The notes under the pieces: generated by a model
Database searches by the model: none
What the model was told of the DNA's origin: nothing
What the model saw: the letters and a program-made list of their open reading frames with translations, nothing else
Position numbers and translations under genes: made by a program
DNA from: Amycolatopsis vastitatis
GTDB taxonomy: Bacteria > Actinomycetota > Actinomycetes > Mycobacteriales > Pseudonocardiaceae
DNA length: 64,000 nucleotides
Direction: 5' to 3'
Assembly (NCBI RefSeq): GCF_002234595.1
Contig: NZ_NMUL01000008.1
Coordinates: forward strand, 124,001 to 188,000
In this document: piece by piece, positions 1-8,850 of the stretch
Position numbering within the stretch: position 1 is the first letter of the stretch
Layout of the letters: every line of letters starts with the position of its first letter

Positions 1-299
1 CGCTGGGCGTACCGGACGATCGCGTCCGCACCCGACCAGTCGTACTGGCCCCGGACGGCTTCGACGGTGCCCCACTTCATCTCGTTCTCGGGCGTCACGT
101 TGTCGAATTCCCGCGTGAGCACGGCCCGGTAATCGCTTTCCGAAGCCAGATAGGTCGCGGCCACCGCGCTGCCGACGTAACGGTTGGTGACGTTTTTCAG
201 CGGAACCGAGGCCGCTGCCGCAGGTGCCTGCCACGCGGCAATACCCATAGCGACCACAACCGCCATCAAGGCACGTTTTTTCGGAATTCTTCTGAGCAT
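1..299 (-). CDS. GH10 endo-1,4-beta-xylanase, N-terminal part (truncated by window edge)
   Basis: Only the first 99 codons lie in the window; the rest continues beyond base 1. The ATG at 299 opens a typical secretion signal (basic MLRRIPKKR, a hydrophobic stretch, then an AAA cleavage region near residue 30). Mature sequence follows with the GH10 N-terminal hallmark FDNVTPENEMKW, plus Y.GSA..A.YL and YDW..AD.IV. In GH10 enzymes this region lines the -1/-2 subsites. The enzyme should be exported and cut beta-1,4-xylan backbones. It is divergent from a LacI regulator gene, with a perfect palindrome between them, so repression by that regulator is likely. Whether a carbohydrate-binding module follows cannot be seen. 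Confidence 0.88.
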   Translation of the reverse strand, partial: MLRRIPKKRALMAVVVAMGIAAWQAPAAAASVPLKNVTNRYVGSAVAATYLASESDYRAVLTREFDNVTPENEMKWGTVEAVRGQYDWSGADAIVRYAQ

Positions 300-326
300 C
301 TTCGCCCTCCGCAGAACAATGGGGAA

Positions 327-339
327 TCGAAAGTTTCGA
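327..339. promoter_or_regulatory. Candidate LacI-family operator, TCGAAAGTTTCGA
   Basis: Perfect 13-bp palindrome (TCGAAA-G-TTTCGA) in the 79-bp gap between the xylanase start (299) and the LacI regulator start (379). Further TTTCG half-sites follow at about 341-360. Palindromes of the CGAAA-N-TTTCG type are known upstream of actinomycete xylanase genes. Its role here is inferred from position. Confidence 0.55.
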
Positions 340-378
340 GCGTTTCGTTTCAGGTTTCGATGTTCTAGAATCTCCTTC

Positions 379-1440
379 ATGACAACGAGGTCTGACAATC
401 TCGAACCGACCGCGTCCCGGGTGACCATCGCCCGGATCGCCGCCGAGACCGGCGTTTCCGTGCCGACCGTATCGAAAGTGTTGAACGGCCGTCCCGACGT
501 CGCCGAAACCACCCGCGCCCGCGTCGAGGCAGTCATCGGTAAATACGGCTACCGGCGCCGGGCCGACGAACGGTCCCGCCGTTCTCGCCTGTTGGAACTG
601 ATGTTCCACGAACTCGAAAGCACCTGGGCGCTGGAAATCATCCGCGGGGTCGAGTGCGTCGCCCGGGAAAACGGAATGGCGGTCGTCCTCGCGGAATCGT
701 CGGGGCGGCACACGCCCGGCCAGAGCTGGCTGGAAAGCGTGCTCGCCCGCCGCCCGGTCGGCATCGTTTCGGTCTGCTCGGACTTCACCGGCGGGCAGCT
801 GGCCAAGCTGCGTGCCCGTGACATCCCGCTGGTCGTCGTCGACCCGGCGGGCGCGCCCGGTCCGGAGACGCCCTCGATCGGGGCCACGAACTGGCAGGGC
901 GGGCTGACCGCCACCCGGCACCTCGTGGAGCTGGGCCACCGCCGGATCGCGATGATCGGCGGGCCGGAAGGGGTGCTGTGCAGCCGGGCCCGGATCGACG
1001 GCTACCGCACGGCACTGGAGACGGCCGGGCTGGCGTTCGACCCGGCGCTGGTGCGCCGCGGCGACTTCCACGTCCGGTCCGGCTACCGGGAGCTGGCATC
1101 ACTGCTCACCCTCCCCGACCGGCCGACGGCGGTGTTCGCCGGCAGCGACCTGCAGGCACTCGGCGTGTACGAGGCCGCGCGCGACGCGGGGCTGCGCATC
1201 CCGGACGACCTTTCGGTGGTGGGTTTCGACGACCTGCCGATCGCCCGCTGGCTGACCCCGGAGCTGACGACGATCCGCCAGCCCCTGCAGGAGATGGCGG
1301 CGGCCGGTGCCCGGCTGGCGATTTCGCTGGCCCGCGGAGTCGACCCGGAGAGCCACCGGCTGGAGCTGGCGACGAGCCTGGTGATCCGGCACAGCACCGC
1401 GGCGCCGGCCCACCAGGCCTACCGGGCGCTGACGGGCTGA
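379..1440 (+). CDS. LacI-family transcriptional regulator (xylanase-linked)
   Basis: A 353-residue DNA-binding repressor of the LacI/GalR family. The N-terminal helix-turn-helix and hinge (residues about 15-60) contain VTIARIAAETGVSVPTVSK and a VLNGRPDV hinge region. The periplasmic-binding-protein-like sensor domain follows (about 72-345), with the family's GHRRIAMIGG and SVVGFDDLPIA segments. The ATG at 379 was chosen because it gives standard family length; an in-frame start at 184 would add 65 non-homologous residues overlapping the xylanase signal sequence. It is transcribed away from the GH10 gene and convergent with GH115. Ligand is probably a xylo- or aldouronic oligosaccharide (inference from neighbours). 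Confidence 0.9.
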   Translation: MTTRSDNLEPTASRVTIARIAAETGVSVPTVSKVLNGRPDVAETTRARVEAVIGKYGYRRRADERSRRSRLLELMFHELESTWALEIIRGVECVARENGMAVVLAESSGRHTPGQSWLESVLARRPVGIVSVCSDFTGGQLAKLRARDIPLVVVDPAGAPGPETPSIGATNWQGGLTATRHLVELGHRRIAMIGGPEGVLCSRARIDGYRTALETAGLAFDPALVRRGDFHVRSGYRELASLLTLPDRPTAVFAGSDLQALGVYEAARDAGLRIPDDLSVVGFDDLPIARWLTPELTTIRQPLQEMAAAGARLAISLARGVDPESHRLELATSLVIRHSTAAPAHQAYRALTG

Positions 1441-1451
1441 GCGAGGCAGCC

Positions 1452-1478
1452 CGGCGGCCGGCCGCCGGCCGGCCGCCG
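1452..1478. terminator. GC-rich stem-loop between convergent LacI and GH115 genes
   Basis: Inverted repeat with 10-bp perfect arms (CGGCGGCCGG / CCGGCCGCCG) and a 7-nt loop, lying between the LacI stop (1440) and the GH115 stop (1512). There is no T-tract, as is common in high-GC actinobacteria. It could serve both strands. Confidence 0.6.
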
Positions 1479-1511
1479 CGGAACCACGCCCGGTCGCCGG
1501 CCGCAAGCCGC

Positions 1512-4500
1512 TCACCAGGGCCATCGCACGCTCTCCGGCGGCCCGAGGTAGCTCGCCCGCAGACCGCCCGTGTCGACCACCAGCTTCTGCACGATCACCG
1601 CCGGGTCGACCATCCAGAACTTCAGCACGTGCGGGCCCGGCGCCGTGACGACGTGGCGCGTCGAGGTCAGGTTCACGTTGTCCGAAGTGGTCCGCTCCCA
1701 CTGGCGGTTCATCGAGGTGTCGTCGGCACCCGTGGCCTTCGTGATGTTCACGACCTGCGGTTCGGCGTCATCGAACGAGACCGCGTACCTCAGCCCGTCG
1801 CCCGGCAGCACGTTGCTGCGCGGGGAAAGGTACGCCCACACCGTGACCGGCCCCGTCGTGAACAGCGTCATCCGGTACTCCAGCCGCGGCCCGGCCCCCG
1901 GCGCCCGGCTCGCCGCCGTCACCGGGAACGGGGTCATGCCCGCGCCGGTCCGGCCGATGTCCGGGATGCGCCGCCACGAGACGTCCGCCGCGCCGATGTT
2001 CGCGCTGCAGTGCTCGGCTTCCATCGACACGTAGCCGCCGGCCTCGATGAACCCGCGTCGCCAAGACGGCGGCAGCGACGGGTTGCGCACGACCGCGTCG
2101 ACCACCACCGAAGCGCCCGCGCCCGACACCGTGACCGGGACCGTCGTGGTCCCCTTCGGTGCCCGGGCCCAGTCGATCCGCACGGTCATCCGCAGCTCCT
2201 CGGTCACCCGGCCGCCGCGCGGCTCGACCAGCACCCACGGCGCTCCGCCGGAAACCGTGCAGCGGAAAGGTTCCCGGCCGCGGTTGAAGACGTCGATGTA
2301 CTGCGGCGGCGCGCTCTGGTACGGGCTGAACTCCGGCAGCGCCGGACGGCCGGGGGCAGCCGGCCACCACTGCTCCGAGCCGTCGACGGCGACACCGAGC
2401 GAAGCCGCGGCGGGCAGTTCGACTCGCCGAACCGCCGGGAAGATGACGTCCGGCAACGCGACGTTGTCCTTCTCCGGCTGCTGCCACGGCGCGTTCGGGC
2501 CGTAGCGGGCGACGTCGCCGTAGTCGATGTGCGGCTGGGTCTGGAAGCCTTTCCACTTGCCGCCGACGATGCCGGTGTTGTACTTCTCCGCCATGGCCAG
2601 GTCGTCGGCGAAGCGGGCTTCGGTGACGGCGGCCAGCGCGTTCGCCGACGCCCGGCCCTGCGCGGCGTAGAACAGGTTGGTGAACTCGGCCCGCCGGAGC
2701 GCGTACAGGTTCGCCGTCGCCTGGACTTCGTACTGCACGAGCTCGTAGAAGGCGTCCCGGTACGCGGCCGGGATCCGGGCCGCGATCTTCGCCGACCGCG
2801 CCGCCAGGTCCTGCCACTCCTGCGTGACCGTGTCCAGCTCGCGGTAGTTGACCAGGCTGAACGGCGTCATCTGGTCGTCGTAGGTGATCGCCGCGGCGGT
2901 GGCCGGGTCTTGGGCCGGGTCGACGGTGATGCGGCGGTTGAGCAGCTCCGGCTTGCGCCGCGACTGCAGCCGCCCGTAGTCGTGCAGCACCCCGGCGATG
3001 TCCGAAGCCGGCGCCGCACCGAAGTTCTCCGAGGCGAATGACCGTTCCCACGTGGACAGTCGTTCGACCGGCAGCGCCGCCGGATCCCAGGCGTAGTCGA
3101 GGAAGAACTGCAGTGGCAGCTCGTTGCCCTTCATGTCGCCGACGTTGGCCACCCACAGGCGGTCGTTGCCGTAGGCGAACGCCTGGTGCAGCTGCTCCCA
3201 CGTGTTCGCGAGCAGCGCGGTGTCGACCCACTTGTAGTTGCGGCCGCCGCCGACGTAGTCGAAGTGGTAGTACAGCCCGTACCCGCCGGGGTGCGGCGGC
3301 AGCGACAGGTCGGGCATCTTGCGGATGTTGCCCCAGTTGTCGTCGGTGAACACGACGATGACGTCGTCCGGCGGCCGCAGGCCCTTCGCCCAGTAGCGCT
3401 GGACTTCCTTGTACAGCGTCCAGACCTGCGGCACCGTCGTGAGGTCGCGGCCGGTCTCGCGGGCGAGGATCTCCCGTTCGGTGGCGATGATCTCCCGCAT
3501 CAGCTCGATGCCGTCGCCGTCGGGCAGGCCGACGTCGCCGTTGCCGCGCATGCCGAGCGTGACGACGCCTTCGAAGTCCTCGCGGACCATCCGGCGGATC
3601 CCGTCGGTCCAGTAGGCCTTGATCGCCTCGCCGTTGCGGCGGAAGCTCCACTCCCCCGTGCCCCCGTACGGGTCGTGCCCCGGTGTCGTGATGTTCCCAG
3701 CCGCGTCGCGGACCGCGGGGACCGCGTGCCGGTTCCACTCCTCAATGCCGCGCATCATCGGCGCCTCGTGCGAGGTGCCCATGACGATGCCGTACTCCTT
3801 GGCCGTGGCGTGGTTGAGCGGGTCGTCCTCGGCGAACGCCCGCCCCCACACCGCCGGCCACAGGTAGTTGGCCCGCAGCCGCAGCATGGTCTCGAAGACC
3901 TTGGCGAAGAACAGGTGGTTGAAGCCGTTGGGGAACCCGGGCGCCTGGCCCGGGCCGAAGTAGGCTGGGGCCCAGGTGCCGAGCGCCGGGTTTTCGTCGT
4001 TGATGAAGAACCCGCGGTACTTCACGTGCGGGGTGCCCAGGCTGAACCGCTCGCGCGGCAGGTGCAGCTCCGCCTGCCGCCGCGGCGGGACGTCCGCCCA
4101 CCAGTACCAGGGTGAGACGCCGATGCGCCGCGAGACCTCGTAGACGCCGTAGATCACGCCACGCTGGTCACTGCCGGTGAGGACCAGCCGTCCGTCGACG
4201 ACCTGGCTCAGCGACGTCTCCCACTTCCCGGCGATCCCGGTGACGTCGAGCTTGCCGGCCGCGACCAGCCCGTCGACCAGCGGGCTGTGGCCGAGGGTGC
4301 CGACCACGACGACCGGGCCCTGCGCGGGGACGACGTCGAACGACACCGCGGGCCGCACGCCCGTGACGCGCTCGATGTCCGCGGCCAGGTCGCCCACGAC
4401 CCGGCGGACGCCGGGGAAGTCAGCCGAACCGACCACGATCGTCGCGGCCCTTCCCCGCGACACCAACGGGAATCCGGTTCCGGCTTCGGCCAGGCCCGGC

Positions 4501-4574
4501 AGGGCGACGGACCCCGCCGCACCGGCCAGCGCGAGTAGTTGCAGGAAGGCACGACGGTGTACCTCGGACGGCAC
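1512..4574 (-). CDS. GH115 xylan alpha-1,2-glucuronidase, exported
   Basis: A 1020-residue protein matching glycoside hydrolase family 115, whose members remove (4-O-methyl-)glucuronic acid from xylan, including internal residues. Start is GTG at 4574 with AGGAGG seven bases upstream. The N-terminus has a twin-arginine-like signal (HRRAFLQLLALAG), suggesting Tat export of the folded enzyme. The N-terminal domain (about 40-190) is followed by a large catalytic region rich in aromatic motifs (YRGFFINDENPALGTW near 185; PEMLNRR-like PELLNRRITVD near 540) and a C-terminal beta domain (about 770-1020). It lies 15 bp downstream of the ABC permease gene, so it is probably the last gene of that operon. 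Catalytic residues were not assigned. Confidence 0.85.
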   Translation of the reverse strand: MPSEVHRRAFLQLLALAGAAGSVALPGLAEAGTGFPLVSRGRAATIVVGSADFPGVRRVVGDLAADIERVTGVRPAVSFDVVPAQGPVVVVGTLGHSPLVDGLVAAGKLDVTGIAGKWETSLSQVVDGRLVLTGSDQRGVIYGVYEVSRRIGVSPWYWWADVPPRRQAELHLPRERFSLGTPHVKYRGFFINDENPALGTWAPAYFGPGQAPGFPNGFNHLFFAKVFETMLRLRANYLWPAVWGRAFAEDDPLNHATAKEYGIVMGTSHEAPMMRGIEEWNRHAVPAVRDAAGNITTPGHDPYGGTGEWSFRRNGEAIKAYWTDGIRRMVREDFEGVVTLGMRGNGDVGLPDGDGIELMREIIATEREILARETGRDLTTVPQVWTLYKEVQRYWAKGLRPPDDVIVVFTDDNWGNIRKMPDLSLPPHPGGYGLYYHFDYVGGGRNYKWVDTALLANTWEQLHQAFAYGNDRLWVANVGDMKGNELPLQFFLDYAWDPAALPVERLSTWERSFASENFGAAPASDIAGVLHDYGRLQSRRKPELLNRRITVDPAQDPATAAAITYDDQMTPFSLVNYRELDTVTQEWQDLAARSAKIAARIPAAYRDAFYELVQYEVQATANLYALRRAEFTNLFYAAQGRASANALAAVTEARFADDLAMAEKYNTGIVGGKWKGFQTQPHIDYGDVARYGPNAPWQQPEKDNVALPDVIFPAVRRVELPAAASLGVAVDGSEQWWPAAPGRPALPEFSPYQSAPPQYIDVFNRGREPFRCTVSGGAPWVLVEPRGGRVTEELRMTVRIDWARAPKGTTTVPVTVSGAGASVVVDAVVRNPSLPPSWRRGFIEAGGYVSMEAEHCSANIGAADVSWRRIPDIGRTGAGMTPFPVTAASRAPGAGPRLEYRMTLFTTGPVTVWAYLSPRSNVLPGDGLRYAVSFDDAEPQVVNITKATGADDTSMNRQWERTTSDNVNLTSTRHVVTAPGPHVLKFWMVDPAVIVQKLVVDTGGLRASYLGPPESVRWPW

Positions 4575-4589
4575 GGCAGACCTCCTGAG

Positions 4590-5414
4590 TCAGCCCTTCA
4601 CGGATCCGGTCAACCCGCCGACGATGCGCCGTTCGGCGAGCACGAAGAACGCGAGCGCCGGGATCGCCGACAGGGCGGTGAACGCGAGCACCCTGGCGGT
4701 GTCCTGGGAGAAGGCGGACTGGAACATCGCGACGCCGAGCGGGAGCGTGAAGTGCCCGGAGTCGTTGAACACCAGCAGCGGCAGCAGGTAGGTGTTCCAG
4801 CTGGTGACGAAGGCGAGCACGGCGACCGTGGTCAGCGCCGGGGTCGACAGCGGCAGCAGGATGCGCCAGAAGAACCCGAGCCGCGTGGTGCCGTCGAGCA
4901 CGGCCGCGTCCTCGATCTCGCCGGGGATCGCGTGCATGAACGGGCGCAGGATCACGATCGTCACCGGCAGCGAGAACGCCGCCTCCGGGATCGCCACGCC
5001 CCAGAAGCTCTCGAGCAGGCCCAGCTGGCGCAGCCACAGGTACAGCGGCAGCGTCGCCACGCCGATCGGGAACAGCAGGCCGAGCGTGAACAGCGTGTAG
5101 AACGCCTCGCGGCCCTTGAACTGGTAGCGCGAAAGCGCGTACCCGGCCATCGAGCCGAGCCCGACCGCGAGCGCGGTGGCGATCACCGCGATCAGCGCGC
5201 TGTTGCCGAGGAACGTCCAGAACGCGCTCGAACCGAGCACCGAGGCGTAGTTGTCGAACACCCACGGTCCCGGCAGCGCGGCCGGGTCGTTGTTGATCTG
5301 ACCGTTGGTGCGGAACCCGCCGAGCGCCACGAACAGCAGCGGCACGACGGTCACGCCGACCACCACGATCGCCGCGAGGTAGCCCATCGACAGGCCGAAC
5401 TTGCCGGACCGCAT
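4590..5414 (-). CDS. Sugar ABC transporter permease (MalG-like, second subunit)
   Basis: A 274-residue inner-membrane permease of the carbohydrate ABC importer CUT1 group, with about six hydrophobic helices and the cytoplasmic EAA loop (EDAAVLDGTTRLGFFWRILLP) that docks the ATPase. The ATG at 5414 overlaps the stop of the preceding permease (ATGA), showing translational coupling. It forms the channel with the upstream permease and takes substrate from the lipoprotein encoded at 6382-7677. No ATPase gene is present locally. CUT1 systems in actinomycetes commonly share an MsiK-type ATPase encoded elsewhere, so this is expected rather than a defect. Confidence 0.92.
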   Translation of the reverse strand: MRSGKFGLSMGYLAAIVVVGVTVVPLLFVALGGFRTNGQINNDPAALPGPWVFDNYASVLGSSAFWTFLGNSALIAVIATALAVGLGSMAGYALSRYQFKGREAFYTLFTLGLLFPIGVATLPLYLWLRQLGLLESFWGVAIPEAAFSLPVTIVILRPFMHAIPGEIEDAAVLDGTTRLGFFWRILLPLSTPALTTVAVLAFVTSWNTYLLPLLVFNDSGHFTLPLGVAMFQSAFSQDTARVLAFTALSAIPALAFFVLAERRIVGGLTGSVKG

Positions 5415-6385
5415 CAGCCCACCATCCTGGTCAGGGCCCCCTGGGTGTCGCGGCGGAGCGCGAACCGCTGGTACAGCAGGGCGAACACGAAGCAGATGAC
5501 GAACAGGATCACCGCCACCGCGGAGCCGAACCCGAACTCGTAGCGCTTGAAGCCGTGGTCGATCAGGTAGGTCGCCATCGTCGTCGACGCGTTCGCCGGG
5601 CCGCCCGTCGTCATGATCCAGACGACGTCGAACAGCTGGAGCGAGCCGATCACCGACAGGAAGATCCAGATCCGGATGGTCGGCCCGAGCAGCGGCAGCA
5701 CCACGTGCCAGGTGGTCTGCCACGCCGAAGCGCCGTCGAGCGCCGCGGCCTCGCGCAGTTCGGTGGGTACGCCCTGCAGGCCGGCGAGCAGCAGGATGAT
5801 GCCGAAGCCGATGTACTTCCAGGTGATCACCGCGAACAGGGTGTAGAGCACGATGCCCGGGTCGGCCAGCCAGTTGTGGACTAGCCCGCCGAGCCCGGCG
5901 CTCCTGAGCACCCGGTCGGCGAAGCCGTTCGGCTGCAGCATGAGCGACCAGATGACCGCGGTGATCGCCTCGGACAGGACGTAGGGGGCGAACACCAGGG
6001 CGCGCAGCACCGCGCGCCCCCGCAGTTTCCGGTTGAGCAGCAGCGCCAGCCCGATCGACAGCGGCAGCTGCACCACGATCGACAGCCCGGCGATGATCAG
6101 GTTGTGGACGATGGCGCGCTGGAACACCGAGCCGGCGAAGGCGTCGGAGTAGTTCTTGAACCCGACGAAGTCGTCGAGCGGGCCGAACCCGTTCCAGTTG
6201 AAGACGCTGTAGAACGCCGCGATCCCGATCGGCACCAGGACGAACCCGGCGAACAGCAGCAGGGCGGGCCCGAGCAGCACCGCCAGCTCGAGCCGCTTGC
6301 GCAGGCCGGGCCGGTGCTTCCGGGCGGTGACCGCCGGTGCGGACGGCCGCGCCGCCGTCCGCACCGGGGTCGTCGCCGTCGTCAC
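5414..6385 (-). CDS. Sugar ABC transporter permease (MalF-like, first subunit)
   Basis: A 323-residue CUT1-type permease. After a cytoplasmic basic N-terminus (HRPGLRKRLE) it has about six membrane helices, beginning LAVLLGPALLLFAGFV, and the EAA motif (REAAALDGASAWQTTWHVVLPLL). The start is GTG at 6385, overlapping the stop of the binding-protein gene (GTGA). A longer frame reaches 6700 but only covers the binding-protein gene in another frame. It pairs with the permease at 4590-5414. Probable substrate class is xylan-derived oligosaccharides, judged from the GH115, GH3 and esterase genes around it. Confidence 0.92.
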   Translation of the reverse strand: MTTATTPVRTAARPSAPAVTARKHRPGLRKRLELAVLLGPALLLFAGFVLVPIGIAAFYSVFNWNGFGPLDDFVGFKNYSDAFAGSVFQRAIVHNLIIAGLSIVVQLPLSIGLALLLNRKLRGRAVLRALVFAPYVLSEAITAVIWSLMLQPNGFADRVLRSAGLGGLVHNWLADPGIVLYTLFAVITWKYIGFGIILLLAGLQGVPTELREAAALDGASAWQTTWHVVLPLLGPTIRIWIFLSVIGSLQLFDVVWIMTTGGPANASTTMATYLIDHGFKRYEFGFGSAVAVILFVICFVFALLYQRFALRRDTQGALTRMVG

Positions 6386-7677
6386 TTGTTGCCCGCCGCG
6401 GCCTGGTTGACGGCCGTCACGATGCCTTCGGGGGTGCCCTGGCCGGCGAACATGTTGGCCACCGCGTCGTTCAGCGCGGCGCCGACCGCCGTCGGGAACG
6501 CCCGGTCGAAGTACATCTGCAGGTACGGCGCCTTCGTGCCGTAGTCGTAGACCTCGCGGAGCGTGTCGGTCTTCAGCGACTTCGCGGCGACGGTGTTGAC
6601 CGGCAGGCCGGCCCCCTGCGCGGCGAGCTGCGTCTGCACCGGCTCGCTGCCCAGGTACTGCAGGAAGTCCGCGCACGCCTTCGACGCGCGGGTGGTGCAA
6701 GCGAAACCGTCACCGCCGCCGAGCACCGCCGACGGGTCGCCCTGGCCACCGGCGACGGACGGGAACGGGAACCAGCCGACCTTCGAGTCGAGCTGCTTGT
6801 CGTCGGTCAGCGACGACATCGTGCCGGGCTCCCAGTCGCCCTGCAGCTCCATCGCGGCCTTGCCGTTGGCGACCAGGCCGGCCGAGCTGCCCGCGCCCTG
6901 CTGGGCCGGCGTGCCGGCGAACCCGGTCTGGAACGGCTGCGTGGCCAGGAAGTTCTTGAGGTCCTGCCCGGCCTTCGTCCAGCACGGGTCCTCGAGCTTG
7001 ACCGCCTTCACCGAACTCTTGAGCACGTCGATCGAGCATTCGCGGACGGCGAAGTAGTTGAAGTAGAAGGCATCCGGCCAGCGGTCCTTGCCACCGACCG
7101 AGATCGGCGCGATGTTCTTGGCCTTCAGCTGGGTGACGGCGGCGTTCAGCTCGTCCATGGTCTTCGGTGGGGTGGTGATCCCCGCCTGCTGGAAGAGGTC
7201 CTTGCGGTACCAGAAGCCGACGAAGTGCTGCTCGAACGGCACGCCGTACTGCTTGCCGTCGACCTGCCAGTTCTCGCCGAACTTGCCGGTCGTCTGGGTG
7301 ATCCACGACTTCGTGAAGTCGGTGATGTCGGCGACCTTGCCCGAGGTCAGCTGGGAAGCCAGGTCACCGGCGCCCCACGACTGGTAGATGTCCGGCGGCT
7401 CGGCCGACTGCAGGGCGAGCGGGACCTTGGTGCCGAAGTCCTCGTTCTGCAGCGGCTGGGCCTTGATCGTGACGTCGGGGTGCGCCTGGTGGTAGTCCGC
7501 GATCACCTTCTCCCAGATCGACTTGATCGGGTCGGTGGTGCCGTTGTGCCACCAGGTCAGGGTGACCGGGCCGGTCGGCTGCGCGGGTGTGTCGTTCCCT
7601 CCGCTGCACGCGGAAAGGGCGAGCGGGGCTACGGCCGCCAGGGCGGCGAGAACGGTGATCCGGCGTTTCACAAACAT
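6382..7677 (-). CDS. Extracellular sugar-binding lipoprotein of ABC importer
   Basis: A 431-residue family-1 solute-binding protein. The ATG at 7677 has CAGGAG upstream and begins a lipoprotein signal, MFVKRRITVLAALAAVAPLALSAC, whose lipobox LSAC anchors Cys24 to the outer face of the membrane. Family features include VTLTWWHNGT near the mature N-terminus, and G.PF..HFVGFWYRKDLF and GFACTTRASK further on. It captures oligosaccharides for the two permeases that follow with overlapping start/stop codons. The promoter lies in the 134-bp gap shared with the divergent LacI gene, where a near-palindromic operator sits. Confidence 0.92.
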   Translation of the reverse strand: MFVKRRITVLAALAAVAPLALSACSGGNDTPAQPTGPVTLTWWHNGTTDPIKSIWEKVIADYHQAHPDVTIKAQPLQNEDFGTKVPLALQSAEPPDIYQSWGAGDLASQLTSGKVADITDFTKSWITQTTGKFGENWQVDGKQYGVPFEQHFVGFWYRKDLFQQAGITTPPKTMDELNAAVTQLKAKNIAPISVGGKDRWPDAFYFNYFAVRECSIDVLKSSVKAVKLEDPCWTKAGQDLKNFLATQPFQTGFAGTPAQQGAGSSAGLVANGKAAMELQGDWEPGTMSSLTDDKQLDSKVGWFPFPSVAGGQGDPSAVLGGGDGFACTTRASKACADFLQYLGSEPVQTQLAAQGAGLPVNTVAAKSLKTDTLREVYDYGTKAPYLQMYFDRAFPTAVGAALNDAVANMFAGQGTPEGIVTAVNQAAAGNK

Positions 7678-7774
7678 CGTGGGTCCACTCCTGACGACTT
7701 CGGCCGAGTTGGACGGGGCGTCACAGCGCCCGGGTTGGCGAAGAGTCTGCTCCGGGGGCAAATGGGATGTCAAT

Positions 7775-7788
7775 CGTTGTCGATAACG
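7775..7788. promoter_or_regulatory. Candidate LacI operator CGTTGTCGATAACG
   Basis: A 14-bp inverted repeat with one mismatched pair, centred between the divergent transporter (start 7677) and LacI (start 7812) genes. CGTT/AACG arms around a central TCGA are typical of LacI/GalR operators. One site could control both the importer operon and the LacI-GH3-esterase operon. Confidence 0.55.
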
Positions 7789-7811
7789 TTTTCCACGGTT
7801 AGTCTGAGCCG

Positions 7812-8822
7812 ATGCAGCCCAGCTCGAGGGTGACCATCCGTGACGTCGCGGCCCGGGCCGGCGTCTCGGTGGCCACGGTTTCCAAAGTGATCAACGAGCG
7901 TTATGGCGTCTCCGCCGCGACGCTCGCGCGAGTCCGTGCGGTGATCGAAGAACTCGGCTACGAGGCCAGCCTCGTGGCGCAGAGCCTGAGAAACCACCGG
8001 ACGAACGTGATCGGGATCCTGGTCGCCGACCTCGAACCGTTCTCGACCGAGCTGCTCAAGGGAGCCGCGGACGCCATCCGCGGCAGCGGGTTCGAACTCG
8101 TCGTCTACTCCGCGGGCGGGCGCACCGGCGACCCGGTGGGCTGGGAGAAGCGCTACCTGTCCCGGCTGAGCGGGACCCTGGTCGACGGCGCCGTGCTGGT
8201 CACGCCGACCGTCTCGCTGGAGGTCGTGCCCGGCACACCGGTCGTCGCGGTCGACCCGCACACCGGGCCCTCGCACCTGCCGACCATCGATTCCGACAAC
8301 CTGCGCGGTGCCCAGCTGGCGACCGAGCACCTGCTCGACCTGGGCCACCGGCGGATCGCGTTCCTCGCCGGCCGTCCCGACCTGCAGTCCGCCGAACTGC
8401 GGAAAACCGGGTACCTGCGGGCTTTGACGGGCGCGGGCATCGCCCCGGACGACGACCTGATCCGGATCGGCGCCTACGACCCGGAGGTCTCCGCGGCCTC
8501 GGCCCACGCCCTGCTGACCGGCCCGGACCGGCCGACCGCGGTGTTCGCCGCGAACGACATCTCGGCCATCGCGACCGTCGGCGCGGCGCGCGACCTCGGG
8601 CTCTCGGTGCCCGACGACCTTTCCGTGGTGGGGTTCGACAACGTGCCCGAGTCGGCGCTCTGCAGCCCGCCGCTCACCACGGTGAACCAGCCGATCCGCG
8701 AGATGGGCCACCGCGCGATCGCCATGCTCATCGCGCTGATCAACGGCGACGAGGTCGGGCACACGCACGTCACGCTCGACACCGGCCTGGTCGTGCGGCG
8801 CTCGACGCGTGCCCTCACCTGA
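7812..8822 (+). CDS. LacI-family transcriptional regulator (transporter/GH3-linked)
   Basis: A 336-residue LacI/GalR regulator. The helix-turn-helix (residues about 6-50: VTIRDVAARAGVSVATVSKV, then INERYGVS) is followed by the ligand-binding domain with GHRRIAFLAG and SVVGFDNVPES. It begins with ATG at 7812, 23 bp downstream of the CGTT...AACG palindrome. It is divergent from the ABC importer and the first gene of a probable operon with the GH3 hydrolase (gap about 28 bp) and the esterase, a layout typical of an autoregulated local repressor. The DNA-reading helix differs from that of the other LacI protein here (VATVSKVINE against VPTVSKVLNG), so the two probably read different operators. 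Confidence 0.92.
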   Translation: MQPSSRVTIRDVAARAGVSVATVSKVINERYGVSAATLARVRAVIEELGYEASLVAQSLRNHRTNVIGILVADLEPFSTELLKGAADAIRGSGFELVVYSAGGRTGDPVGWEKRYLSRLSGTLVDGAVLVTPTVSLEVVPGTPVVAVDPHTGPSHLPTIDSDNLRGAQLATEHLLDLGHRRIAFLAGRPDLQSAELRKTGYLRALTGAGIAPDDDLIRIGAYDPEVSAASAHALLTGPDRPTAVFAANDISAIATVGAARDLGLSVPDDLSVVGFDNVPESALCSPPLTTVNQPIREMGHRAIAMLIALINGDEVGHTHVTLDTGLVVRRSTRALT

Positions 8823-8850
8823 CCTCCTCTTAGACGAAGGGCGGAAAGCC

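Noticed and set aside
978..3041. Long plus-strand open frame of 687 codons
   Set aside because: Arg/Pro-rich shadow of the LacI and GH115 genes; no domain, wrong composition.
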